Below are positions 7,298 to 15,510 of a stretch of DNA of 64,000 nucleotides, piece after piece; within the stretch, counting starts at the first letter, position 1; each line of letters begins with the position of its first letter. Origin of the DNA: JAENVT01 sp039931555 (GTDB lineage Bacteria; Actinomycetota; Acidimicrobiia; Acidimicrobiales; Ilumatobacteraceae); assembly GCA_039931555.1 (NCBI GenBank), contig JBDTRP010000042.1:1-64000 (forward strand), read 5' to 3'. A program made the translations under genes and the position numbers. The notes beneath the pieces are model-generated. The model did no database searches and was not told the DNA's origin. It saw nothing but the letters and a program-made list of their open reading frames with translations.

Positions 7298-9461
7298 CCT
7301 CGGGGTCGTAGAACGGCGTAGCAGTGACGTGGGCGAGGCGACCGTCGACGGTCACGGTGTCGGCGAACGGTGTGTGCTTCTGCCAGCCCAACATCACCGT
7401 CATCCCGAGCCCCGGCGATTGAAAGCTCGAGGTGACATGGCCGATGATCTCGCCATCGACCCAGATCGGTGCACCTTCGACCGGCGCCGCGCCGTGCATC
7501 GTCATCCCGAACAGGTGCCGGCGGTCGTCGAGGGAGGCGGTGCGCAACAACGCAGTTCGGCCGATGAAGTCGGCCTTGTCGAGCTTCACTGCCCAGTCCA
7601 TGTTCAGTCGCCGCGGCGTCGAGTCCATCTCGGTGTCCATCCCCACGATCACGTGGCCCTTCTCCAGGCGTAAGGCGAACAACGCCTGCAGGCCGTGCGG
7701 TCGCACGCCGAGGTCGCGGCCGGCATGCATCAACGCCTGCCACAACTCCGCCGAGTGCGTGCGCGGGTGATGCAGCTCGAAGCTGGCCTCTCCCGTGAAC
7801 GACAGCCGCAGCACATGGCACGGGACCCCGGCGACATCGGTGTGCACGTGCTGCAGGAACCGTGGCGGCTCCTGCAGGCCGACGCGCCGCAACAACTCGC
7901 CCGCCAGCGGACCGGTCACGTTGATCGCGCCGAGGGCCAAGGTGCGATCGAGGATGTGCACGTCGAGCCCCCACGACTCGATCCAGTCACGAATCCATGC
8001 CTCGGCGAACGACGCGCCGCCCGATGTGAAGGTCAGCAGGAAACGGTCGGAGCCATCATCGGTGGCCTCGCGACAGACCATGCCGTCGTCGATCAGATGG
8101 CCCCGTTCGTTGAGCAGCAGCACGTAGCGACTGCGGCCGGGACGGATGTCGCGGATCGTGGTCGGGTAGATGCGCTCGAGTGCTTCGATCACATCGGGAC
8201 CCGTCACGATCATCTTGCCCAGCGTCGACACGTCACCCAACGACACGCCCTCGCGCACCGCCCAGTACTCGTCGAGGAAGTTGCCGTAGTTCCACGGCCG
8301 CCACCAACCACCGAAGCGATCCATGCGCGCCCCGAGGGCGATGTGCTCGTCGTGCAGTGAGGTGCGCCGGAACGGGTCGAGGTGCATGTCGGCCGCGGCC
8401 TCGCTGATCGTCAACTGGCGTGACGCCGGTCGACCGGTGAACGGCGCGACGGGCTGACCCGACCGATCGATGACGAAAGCGCGGAGGTGTGGCATGCACA
8501 CGCTTCCCTGACACGTGCCCGTACCGCAGAGCGCGGCTCGCTTGACCAGCTCGATGTGTTGGAAACCCTTGTCCCACACCATCTGCAGGTCACCGACGGT
8601 GACCTTCGAGCACGGGCAGACGACCCCGGTCGTCGGGCACGAGGGAAGTTCGAACGAATCCGCCGCAGGGCCGACGGTTCGCACGTGCGGATCGGCGACC
8701 ATGCGGGCCAGCAGGTCTCGCGGCGCGGCACGCGTCGACGTGACCACCACGGCGTCGCACGGTGTCGACGCACCATTTGCGGTGACCACGGCGGTGACTG
8801 CGCCATCGATCCCGTCGACTCGTACCAGTTCGTCGAGGTCAACGGTGGCGAGCACGCCGAGGTCGACCCCCGCTGCGCGAAGTTGCTCGGCAGCGCGCGA
8901 CGTGTAGATGCCGCGCAGCATGTTGCCATCGCACACCGGGTGGAGCTCTGACGCCCCGGTTGCAATCACCACGTCGTGGGCGTGCACGTGCAGCATCTCG
9001 CCGGTCGTCAGCCTCACGATCACCACGGGCCCGGGGTAGACACCGACGACATCGTGGCCGAGCTCCCCGGCCAGCACCGTCACATTGCGGCCCTCGGCGC
9101 GAGCCGCAGCAGCGGCCACCGTTCCCGATTCACCGGCACCGATCACCACCACGTCGGCGTGCTCTCTCCGCAATGTCGTGGTGGTGTGGTTGGGCGACGC
9201 CACCGGGTCGACCGGCGGGTCGAGGTGCAGCGGGGGAGCGCCGACGGCCGGGTGTCGAATCATCCGCAGCCCCGGCCGTGCCGCCGTCAGGCAGGTGCGG
9301 GTGAATGCGATCCCGTCGATCTCCGCGCAGCAGTTCCCGCAGTCGCCGGCCAGGCACAGGGTTCCGCCGTGCTGTGGATGCTGACCGGCGCGCACGACCG
9401 CAACGGCCACAGAATCGCCGTCGGTGTACTCGATCGGTTGGTCGTCAACCACGATGCGCAT
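7278..9461 (-). CDS. soxA: Sarcosine oxidase alpha subunit family protein with two Fe-S-type Cys motifs
   Basis: 727 aa, shorter than the ~960 aa typical of SoxA. Order: ferredoxin-like domain with C36-x4-C41-x2-C44-x12-C57; Rossmann motif VVVIGAGESG (104-113); BFD-like cluster with C282-x-C284, C312-x4-C317 and C322; then a GcvT-type folate-binding aminomethyltransferase domain from about 365 to the end. It should accept the methylene group onto tetrahydrofolate. The central nucleotide-binding part looks reduced. Both Cys sets are complete, suggesting Fe-S electron transfer as in dye-linked dehydrogenases rather than a simple oxidase. The ATG at 9461 starts directly at the ferredoxin fold. 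First gene of the operon. Confidence 0.82.
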   Translation of the reverse strand: MRIVVDDQPIEYTDGDSVAVAVVRAGQHPQHGGTLCLAGDCGNCCAEIDGIAFTRTCLTAARPGLRMIRHPAVGAPPLHLDPPVDPVASPNHTTTTLRREHADVVVIGAGESGTVAAAAARAEGRNVTVLAGELGHDVVGVYPGPVVIVRLTTGEMLHVHAHDVVIATGASELHPVCDGNMLRGIYTSRAAEQLRAAGVDLGVLATVDLDELVRVDGIDGAVTAVVTANGASTPCDAVVVTSTRAAPRDLLARMVADPHVRTVGPAADSFELPSCPTTGVVCPCSKVTVGDLQMVWDKGFQHIELVKRAALCGTGTCQGSVCMPHLRAFVIDRSGQPVAPFTGRPASRQLTISEAAADMHLDPFRRTSLHDEHIALGARMDRFGGWWRPWNYGNFLDEYWAVREGVSLGDVSTLGKMIVTGPDVIEALERIYPTTIRDIRPGRSRYVLLLNERGHLIDDGMVCREATDDGSDRFLLTFTSGGASFAEAWIRDWIESWGLDVHILDRTLALGAINVTGPLAGELLRRVGLQEPPRFLQHVHTDVAGVPCHVLRLSFTGEASFELHHPRTHSAELWQALMHAGRDLGVRPHGLQALFALRLEKGHVIVGMDTEMDSTPRRLNMDWAVKLDKADFIGRTALLRTASLDDRRHLFGMTMHGAAPVEGAPIWVDGEIIGHVTSSFQSPGLGMTVMLGWQKHTPFADTVTVDGRLAHVTATPFYDPEGARARA

Positions 9462-9546
9462 GCTCGGCCGACTGTAGCGAATCGCCGATTCACGGCACGA
9501 CTGTTCTGTGAATGAATTCATCGAACGGCATGCGAAACTACGCCAC

Positions 9547-10083
9547 ATGGATCGTGGGGGATTTCACCGCGAGGCATTGCGTGTTGCACAGGGCGTCATC
9601 GACGAGATCGATCGATCACATTTCGAGCTTCCCACCCCCTGCGACGCATGGAACGTGGGCCAGGTCCTCGAGCACATGATCGGTGGAAATCGTCGTATCG
9701 CCGGCAACCCGCCCGCCCCTGGCGACGACGTGATCGGCGACGACCTGACTGCCGCGTACGCCGACAGCGCGGCTTCAGCGGCCGCGACGTTCGAAGCCAA
9801 CGGCGGGCTGGACAGAACGTTCTCCGTGTCGTTCGGTGAAGTGCCTGGCCTTGTGGTGCTGGTCCGGTCGACTGATCAGCTGGCTCACGCGTGGGATCTG
9901 GCCACGGCCGTGGGCATGTCGACCGATCTCGCGCCGGCAATGTTCTCCACCGGCCTCGAACTGTTGCAGCTGCGGTTCGCGACCCGTGGCCGCAACCCGG
10001 AAACGTACGCCGACGAGATGCAGCCACTCGCAGGTGCGACTGCAGCCGACCGGTTCGCCGCATTCGCAGGGAGGCGCACATGA
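9547..10083 (+). CDS. TIGR03086-type DinB/mycothiol-related metal-binding protein
   Basis: 178 aa four-helix-bundle protein of the DinB superfamily (TIGR03086, mycothiol-dependent maleylpyruvate isomerase N-terminal fold). The N-terminal LPTPCDAWNVGQVLEHMIG is the family hallmark, with the His as a likely metal ligand, and TDQLAHAWDLA gives another. These proteins are common in mycothiol-producing Actinomycetota; the reaction is unknown. An upstream in-frame ATG at 9508 exists, but the one at 9547 gives the usual family N-terminus. The stop overlaps the SDR gene start as ATGA. Confidence 0.8.
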   Translation: MDRGGFHREALRVAQGVIDEIDRSHFELPTPCDAWNVGQVLEHMIGGNRRIAGNPPAPGDDVIGDDLTAAYADSAASAAATFEANGGLDRTFSVSFGEVPGLVVLVRSTDQLAHAWDLATAVGMSTDLAPAMFSTGLELLQLRFATRGRNPETYADEMQPLAGATAADRFAAFAGRRT

Positions 10084-10823
10084 CCACGCGAGTCGCCTTG
10101 GTCACCGGAGCCGGCAGCGGCATCGGTCGTGCCGTTGCTGTTGGCTTGGCCGCCGACGGCTTCACCGTGGTCCTCGCCGGCCGCCGAGCCGACGCGTTGC
10201 ACGAGACAGCCGCGACGATCGCCACCGGCACGTTGCTGCACCCCACCGACGTCACCGACGTGAGCAGTGTCGCCGCTCTGTTCGTCGCAATCGATCAGCG
10301 ATTCGGGCGGCTGGACCTGTTGTTCAACAACGCTGGCGTCGGTGCGCCACCCGTCCCCCTCGACGAATTGACCCTCGAGCAGTGGCAGCGCGCCGTCGAC
10401 ACCAACCTCACCGGGTCGTTCCTGTGCGCGCAGCGAGCGATGGCGATGATGAAGCGGCAAGATCCCGCCGGCGGTCGCATCATCAACAACGGCTCGATCT
10501 CCGCCCACACCCCGCGACCGAACTCGGCCCCGTACACCGCGACCAAGCATGCCATCACCGGCCTGACCAAGTCGATCGCACTCGACGGCCGCCCGTTCGG
10601 CATCACCTGCGGCCAGATCGACATTGGCAACGCCGAGACGCCGATGACCGCCCGTATGGCCGATGGCGTGCCGCAGCCCGATGGCAGCCGTCGACCCGAG
10701 CCGGTGATGAACGTCGACGACGCCGCCCGTGCCGTCCGCTACATGGCCGGCCTGCCTCCCGAATCCACCGTGCTGTTCATGACCGTGATGGCTGCCGGCA
10801 TGCCCTTCGTCGGCCGCGGCTGA
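10080..10823 (+). CDS. SDR family oxidoreductase
   Basis: Classical short-chain dehydrogenase, 247 aa. Visible motifs are TGAGSGIG for the cofactor (residues about 8-15), NNAG, a catalytic Ser in NNGSIS and the Y-x3-K pair in YTATK. Residues RR after the second strand suggest NADP preference. It is a soluble cytoplasmic NAD(P)-dependent alcohol/ketone oxidoreductase of unknown substrate. It is coupled by a 4-bp overlap to the DinB gene. A hairpin follows 20 bp after the stop. Confidence 0.9.
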   Translation: MTTRVALVTGAGSGIGRAVAVGLAADGFTVVLAGRRADALHETAATIATGTLLHPTDVTDVSSVAALFVAIDQRFGRLDLLFNNAGVGAPPVPLDELTLEQWQRAVDTNLTGSFLCAQRAMAMMKRQDPAGGRIINNGSISAHTPRPNSAPYTATKHAITGLTKSIALDGRPFGITCGQIDIGNAETPMTARMADGVPQPDGSRRPEPVMNVDDAARAVRYMAGLPPESTVLFMTVMAAGMPFVGRG

Positions 10824-10843
10824 GCGTCGGGTGTCACGACCAA

Positions 10844-10886
10844 CAAGTCACGAAATATCCGGTTGCACCGGAGATTCGGTGACTTG
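10844..10886. terminator. Hairpin between convergent genes
   Basis: CAAGTCAC (10844-10851) pairs with GTGACTTG (10879-10886). The inner sequence extends the stem through GAA/TTC and CCGG/CCGG around a 5-base loop, with a few mismatches. It lies between the convergent SDR and aldo/keto reductase genes, so it may act as a bidirectional terminator. Confidence 0.55.
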
Positions 10887-10945
10887 CTCGCTGCGAGGTC
10901 ATCGGTCCGAAGGCGAACTATTCGAAGCGATCGCTGCGCAAAAGG

Positions 10946-11764
10946 TCAGGCGCCCGCGAGGCGGCTGACCAACGTGCGGTGCTCGTCGTCGAGCGGGCGG
11001 GCATCGCCGGCAACGGCGTTCTCGGTTGCCCGACCCGGATTCGATGTGGCGGGGATCGAGACCGTGGTCGTCGGATGGCTCAGTCCCCACTGCAGCAGCG
11101 CCTGTCCCCAGGTGTGGATGCCGAACGGCTCGAGCGGCGCGAGTTCGGCGGCGGTCGGGGGAGTGCGCATCAGGGCGGCGGCGGCGAACGGGCGCATGAT
11201 CAGGACGCCGAGACCGAGTTCCTCGGCCAGTGGCAGCAACCGGTCCTCGACCTCGCGCTCGCGAGGGTTGTACGGGATCTGGATGGCGTCGAGACGACCC
11301 GTGACCATCGCCGCCTCGAGCTCGTCGAAGCTCGCGGCCTGCCAGTGCGTCGCGCCGACGAATGTGACCTGGCCGTTGTCTCGCAGTTCCTCGATGCGCC
11401 GCAGCCGCTCGGACCAGCGAACCATGTTGTGGATCTGCAACAGCTCGATGTGGCCGCCGTAGAACGACAGCGACGCTGCGATCTGACGCTCTGCCACCTC
11501 GTCGTCATCCGTCCAGACCTTGGTCGCGACGAGCGCCCCCGAACGTCGACCGTCGAGCGCGGCCCCCAGCACGCGTTCCGCCTTGCCGTACATCGGTGAC
11601 GAGTCGAACAACGTCGTGCCCGCGTCGAGCGCTGCCGACACCACATCGCCGGCGAGTGATAGATCGTCGGTGTCCAACGTCTTCGACGTGCCCATCCCGA
11701 TGATCGGCACCATCGGCGCATCGGCATGCTTCGGGGAGAGCGAGCGTGATTCCATGTCGCGCAT
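10946..11764 (-). CDS. Aldo/keto reductase
   Basis: 272 aa TIM-barrel NADPH-dependent reductase. The catalytic tetrad is present: Asp54, Tyr59 (SSPMYGKAE), Lys82 (ATKVW) and His112 (LQIHN). The C-terminal part (SIPATSNPGRATENAV) is the usual phosphate-binding region of the AKR family. The substrate is unknown. It is the only gene on its strand here, with a hairpin between it and the convergent SDR gene. A start at Met4 is equally possible. Confidence 0.9.
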   Translation of the reverse strand: MRDMESRSLSPKHADAPMVPIIGMGTSKTLDTDDLSLAGDVVSAALDAGTTLFDSSPMYGKAERVLGAALDGRRSGALVATKVWTDDDEVAERQIAASLSFYGGHIELLQIHNMVRWSERLRRIEELRDNGQVTFVGATHWQAASFDELEAAMVTGRLDAIQIPYNPREREVEDRLLPLAEELGLGVLIMRPFAAAALMRTPPTAAELAPLEPFGIHTWGQALLQWGLSHPTTTVSIPATSNPGRATENAVAGDARPLDDEHRTLVSRLAGA

Positions 11765-11775
11765 TCTCGCACCGT

Positions 11776-12279
11776 CTACTTGGACTTGGCGCGGCGGCGG
11801 TCAGCGAGAGCGAGCAGCGCGATCGACGCGACGACGACCGAGATGCCGGCGCCTGCCAAGTCGCGGCTCGTCTGGAACGCGATCTTCAACACGAACAGGT
11901 AGACCAGCGACCCTGCCATCAGCACCATCCATGTCGAGCGTCGTTTGCCCGTGACCCAGGCGTGCCCGATGAAGAGCACGTTCCAGAGCACGTGACCAGA
12001 GAACGGCCAATTCAACGCCAGTGCAACAGGGCTCAACACAGCACTTGCGGCGAAAGTGACCTTCCATCGCGGTGGGAACTCTGATCGAAACTGGACGAGG
12101 TAGCAGCCGCCGAGACCGAAGAGCGGGAAGATGTACCAGTACAGCGCCGTTTGTGGCGAGGCGGCGAACGCGAACAACAGTGCGCATACCGCCATGGCCC
12201 CGACCAGAACGGGCCACCGCGGTGCAGGGACCGGCGCTTCGGCGATCTCGGGGTTGGGTTCTGTGGGCCGAGTGTCCAT
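11776..12279 (-). CDS. Conserved hypothetical membrane protein
   Basis: 167 aa from the ATG at 12279. A short Pro/Glu-rich cytoplasmic N-terminus is followed by about five hydrophobic segments (VLVGAMAVCALLFAFA, YWYIFPLFGLGG, a long middle helix, WMVLMAGSLVYLFVL, GISVVVASIALLAL) and a basic RRRAKSK tail. No domain is recognised. Longer frames upstream are shadows of the divergent pentapeptide gene. It lies 11 bp upstream of the aldo/keto reductase gene and may be cotranscribed with it. Confidence 0.65.
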   Translation of the reverse strand: MDTRPTEPNPEIAEAPVPAPRWPVLVGAMAVCALLFAFAASPQTALYWYIFPLFGLGGCYLVQFRSEFPPRWKVTFAASAVLSPVALALNWPFSGHVLWNVLFIGHAWVTGKRRSTWMVLMAGSLVYLFVLKIAFQTSRDLAGAGISVVVASIALLALADRRRAKSK

Positions 12280-12391
12280 CGTTCGAGCCGACGCTACGAC
12301 CTCGACCCGTCTGCCGCCACCGCGGACCCTTGACCGCTGGCAGACTTGACGAAGCTGCGCGCTGAAGAGCAGCGAGACGACGGGAGGAAGC

Positions 12392-13108
12392 ATGCCTGAA
12401 GAGTTCGAAGGAGATCTTGCAGGAGCCGTGTTCTGGGGCGCCGACCTCAGCGGCGCCCGCTTCCGCGACGTCAACCTCACCGACGCCAAGATCAGCCACG
12501 CCTGGCTGGTCAACGTCGACATCGACGCGCTGGTCGACTCGGTGGTCATCAACGGTGTCGACGTGACGTCATATGTGAACGAGCGTGATCCGTGGTACCC
12601 GCTGCGCGCCATGCTCCGTCCTTCGAACCCGGACGACATGCGCGCAACGCGGGTGGCGCTCGAAGACGAGTGGGCGAAGACGATCGCGTTGGCCAAGTCG
12701 CTCCCGGAGGACTCACTGCACGAATCGGTCGACGAGGAGTGGTCCTTCGTCCAGACACTGCGACATCTCGTCTTCGCGATGGACAAGTGGTTCACCGCTC
12801 CGGTCCTCGGAGAGGGGTTTCACCCGATCGGCTTGCCGAACTCGGGCTCCGTCGGGTTCCCGTGGCCTGGCCTCGACTACGACCTGAAGCCGTCCGTCGA
12901 TGATGCGCTCGCGGTGCGTGCCGACCGGGCCGATCGATTTCGCCACTACCTCGCATCGGTGGCGCCTACCGATTTCACAAGCCCCATCGAGGTGCTCGAG
13001 AACGGCACGAACCCTCTGCAGGAGTGCCTCTACACCGTCTTCGAGGAAGAGTTCTGGCACAACCGCTACGCGCGGCGCGACCTCGCACAGCTGGAAGCCG
13101 CGAACTGA
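12392..13108 (+). CDS. Pentapeptide-repeat / DinB-domain fusion protein
   Basis: 238 aa. Residues about 8-45 form a short pentapeptide-like run (LAGAVFWGADLSGARFRDVNL). The rest is a DinB_2-type helical bundle with putative metal ligands in the LRHLVFAMDKWF and EEEFWHNRYARRDL segments. This arrangement is common in actinobacteria and its function is unknown. A GGGAGG-type Shine-Dalgarno precedes the ATG at 12392. It is divergent from the membrane protein gene and followed by a strong hairpin. Confidence 0.8.
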   Translation: MPEEFEGDLAGAVFWGADLSGARFRDVNLTDAKISHAWLVNVDIDALVDSVVINGVDVTSYVNERDPWYPLRAMLRPSNPDDMRATRVALEDEWAKTIALAKSLPEDSLHESVDEEWSFVQTLRHLVFAMDKWFTAPVLGEGFHPIGLPNSGSVGFPWPGLDYDLKPSVDDALAVRADRADRFRHYLASVAPTDFTSPIEVLENGTNPLQECLYTVFEEEFWHNRYARRDLAQLEAAN

Positions 13109-13121
13109 ACGTCTTGCCTGC

Positions 13122-13168
13122 AACTTTGTCGCTGGGAGGTCGCTGAGCGACCTGGGAGCGACAAAGTT
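13122..13168. terminator. Nested palindromic hairpin between convergent genes
   Basis: The outer 12-bp arms AACTTTGTCGCT (13122-13133) and AGCGACAAAGTT (13157-13168) are perfect. The inner arms AGGTCGCT and AGCGACCT (13137-13153) are perfect around a single G, with GGG/GGG bulges between the two stems. It is probably a bidirectional terminator or a palindromic repeat. Confidence 0.6.
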
Positions 13169-13204
13169 CCGGGTGAGCTGCTCGACAGTCGCCCGCGGCG
13201 CCGC

Positions 13205-13561
13205 TCAGGCCGCGCCCGGGTCGACATCGGGGACCATGACCTCGAGTCGATTCTCCTGCACCGGGTCGTCGTTCGACAACACAATGCCGCGATACCGGCC
13301 GACGTACCCGCCGGTCGCGTGCCCATCCGGCCGGCCGCCGGTGTCCGGCTCCCAGATCGGGTAGTCGCTGTCGCCGTGTTCGAACGAGACCGACACGAGG
13401 TCGCCGATCGCCGGCAGCTGCGCTCCCGACATCAACGCCACGGCCCAGATCGGCGTGTCGCCGTACACGTCGGGCACCAGCACCAGTAGGCAGTACTGCT
13501 GCATCGGGTCGGCGTCGTCGACGACCGTTCCCCGGTACGTCCCCCCATATCCAGTCACCAT
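13205..13561 (-). CDS. Short gpV/gp45-like OB-fold protein with a truncated second repeat
   Basis: 118 aa. The first ~65 residues (YRGTVVDDADPMQQYCLLVLVPDVYGD..., then GDLVSVSFEHGDSDYPIWEP) resemble the OB-fold domain of phage baseplate protein V/gp5, as found in contractile injection systems. A second copy starts at about residue 85 (YRGIVLSNDDPVQENRLEVMVPDV) but stops after ~30 residues. The gene is isolated, with no tail, sheath or baseplate neighbour. It may be a remnant or a domesticated single-domain protein. The ATG at 13561 is the best start. Confidence 0.55.
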   Translation of the reverse strand: MVTGYGGTYRGTVVDDADPMQQYCLLVLVPDVYGDTPIWAVALMSGAQLPAIGDLVSVSFEHGDSDYPIWEPDTGGRPDGHATGGYVGRYRGIVLSNDDPVQENRLEVMVPDVDPGAA

Positions 13562-13640
13562 GCAGTGATCATCGCAGACCGAAGGGCACACACGCAGCGA
13601 GGTGTGAGTCGAATCATCCTGGGCCCGCCAGACTGAGGAC

Positions 13641-15425
13641 ATGCTCGGAAAATTCGGTCTCTGGCGTCACCTTGTCGCGACGAGCGCGATCGCTGGTACG
13701 GCGTTGCTCGCGGCGATCGGCGTGATCGGCCGCGGCAACGCCGACGAGCGGTTCGAGTCGAAGGTCGTCACCGTTACACCGGCCGGAGGTGACGGGCTTC
13801 GCCTCCGTGAGGTGGTCGACGAGGACTTCGGTACGAAGGACCGTCACGGCTACGAGCGGCTCATCCCCATCGACTTCGGCCATCCCATCGACATCGAGGC
13901 ATCATCGCCCGACGCCAATGCCGATGTCGACGTCACGTCGTTCTTCGAGGGTGATCGCATCCGGCTCGGTGAGGCCAGCTCCACGTTCACCGGGCAGCAT
14001 CGGTACGTCCTCGCCTACACCTTGCCCGACGCGTTGGTGTCGACAGGCCAACTCGCGCTCGACATCATCGGGACCGACGAGACCTTCGAGACCGGTCGGT
14101 TCGAGGTCGTGGTCTCCGGACTGAACCTGTTGGGTCCGACGTGCAATGTCGGCGGCCAGGGATCGTCGGGGGGCTGCACGCTGAAGCGCGATGGCGATGT
14201 GTATCGAGCGGTCATCAGCCCATTGAAGGCCGGTCAGGGGATCACGATCGGCGGCACGATCACCGGCAGCATCCCGGTGGCGCAGGTCGCCGATCCGCCG
14301 CTGCCGAAGCGTCGTGCAGACGATCGCATGGCGCTGGCGCTGGCAACGATCCCCCTCGGTCTCATCAGCGCCGGTGCGGTGTACGTGACCTCGCGACGAT
14401 CGGGTCGCAATGAGGTCTTCGCCGGCGGGGCCGCCGATGCGGCGTACGGATCGCTGCCGCAGCCGAGCAGTGATGCGTCGCCGCGGGCCGATGTGCGGAT
14501 GGTGGCCGACAGCAAGATGGACGAGCTGGCAACGATCGAGTTCGTGCCACCGAAGGGGATCGAGCCGTGGCAGGGCTCGGTGCTGTTGAACGAGAGGATC
14601 GATCGCACGACTGTTGCGGCATGGGTGTCGGGTCTCGTCGCCAAGGATGCGATCACGCTGACGCAAGAAGACAGCGGGTTGGTGCTGCGCGCCGGGCCGC
14701 ACCGCGACCAGCTCGCCGGCGCCACCAAGGCGTTGGTCGATCAGATGCTCGACTTCAAGGACGAGCTCGCACTCGGCTCGTACAACCAGAACTTCAGCGC
14801 AGCGTGGGGCCAGGTGTCCACGTTGGAACGCGAAGGCATCGTCGCGTCCGGATGGTGGAAGCGGCTACCGCCGGGCGGCATGCGCAGCGGTGCGGCCGGC
14901 ACGAAGTGGTTGGGCCTCGTGATCGTGCTGTTCTTCGTCTTCGGCGCCGGCTCGTTCCTGTCGGCGCTGCTCGGCGCGTTCCACGCGAAGGTGCCGGCGT
15001 TGCTCTTCGCGGTGGTGGTGCCGTTCATCTTCGCCCGCTTCGTGTACGCAGTGTTGCGCCCGGCCCGCAGCGCGACCGGCTCGGCGCTGGCATTGCGCGC
15101 CGAATCATTCCGTCGGTTCCTCGTGGCCAGCGAAGGCAAGCACGTCGACTGGGCGTGGAAGCAGGGCCTGCTCCGCGAGTACAGCGCGTGGGCGGTGGCG
15201 CTCGGTGCCGCTGACGCGTGGGGTCGGGCACTCGCTGCCAGCAACGTGCCTGCGCCGGAGATGAACCTGGCCAGCCCGATGTGGCTGTACACGATGGGTC
15301 CGTCGTTCACCAGTACGCAGATGGCACCGGCGCCGTCCGGCTCATCGGGTGGAAGTTCGTTCAGCGGGTTCTCCGGTGGCAGCGTCGGTGGCGGCGGCGG
15401 TGGAGGTAGCTCGGGCTCCTGGTGA
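13641..15425 (+). CDS. DUF2207-family membrane protein
   Basis: 594 aa. An N-terminal hydrophobic segment (residues ~12-30) leads into an extracytoplasmic DUF2207 beta-rich domain (~35-215). Then follow a transmembrane helix (~228-245), a cytoplasmic middle region, a pair of helices near 425-475, and a long Gly/Ser-rich C-terminal tail (SSGGSSFSGFSGGSVGGGGGGGSSGSW) typical of the family. These proteins are predicted cell-envelope proteins of unknown role. It is divergent from the gpV-like gene, 79 bp apart. Confidence 0.85.
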   Translation: MLGKFGLWRHLVATSAIAGTALLAAIGVIGRGNADERFESKVVTVTPAGGDGLRLREVVDEDFGTKDRHGYERLIPIDFGHPIDIEASSPDANADVDVTSFFEGDRIRLGEASSTFTGQHRYVLAYTLPDALVSTGQLALDIIGTDETFETGRFEVVVSGLNLLGPTCNVGGQGSSGGCTLKRDGDVYRAVISPLKAGQGITIGGTITGSIPVAQVADPPLPKRRADDRMALALATIPLGLISAGAVYVTSRRSGRNEVFAGGAADAAYGSLPQPSSDASPRADVRMVADSKMDELATIEFVPPKGIEPWQGSVLLNERIDRTTVAAWVSGLVAKDAITLTQEDSGLVLRAGPHRDQLAGATKALVDQMLDFKDELALGSYNQNFSAAWGQVSTLEREGIVASGWWKRLPPGGMRSGAAGTKWLGLVIVLFFVFGAGSFLSALLGAFHAKVPALLFAVVVPFIFARFVYAVLRPARSATGSALALRAESFRRFLVASEGKHVDWAWKQGLLREYSAWAVALGAADAWGRALAASNVPAPEMNLASPMWLYTMGPSFTSTQMAPAPSGSSGGSSFSGFSGGSVGGGGGGGSSGSW

Positions 15426-15510
15426 CGTGCCCGTCAACGCGAAGCGACGCGCCTCGACGACTGCCCGAATGGCCCTCGCGCTCGACCGGAGGCTGGAGCA
15501 TCATCGGCGG

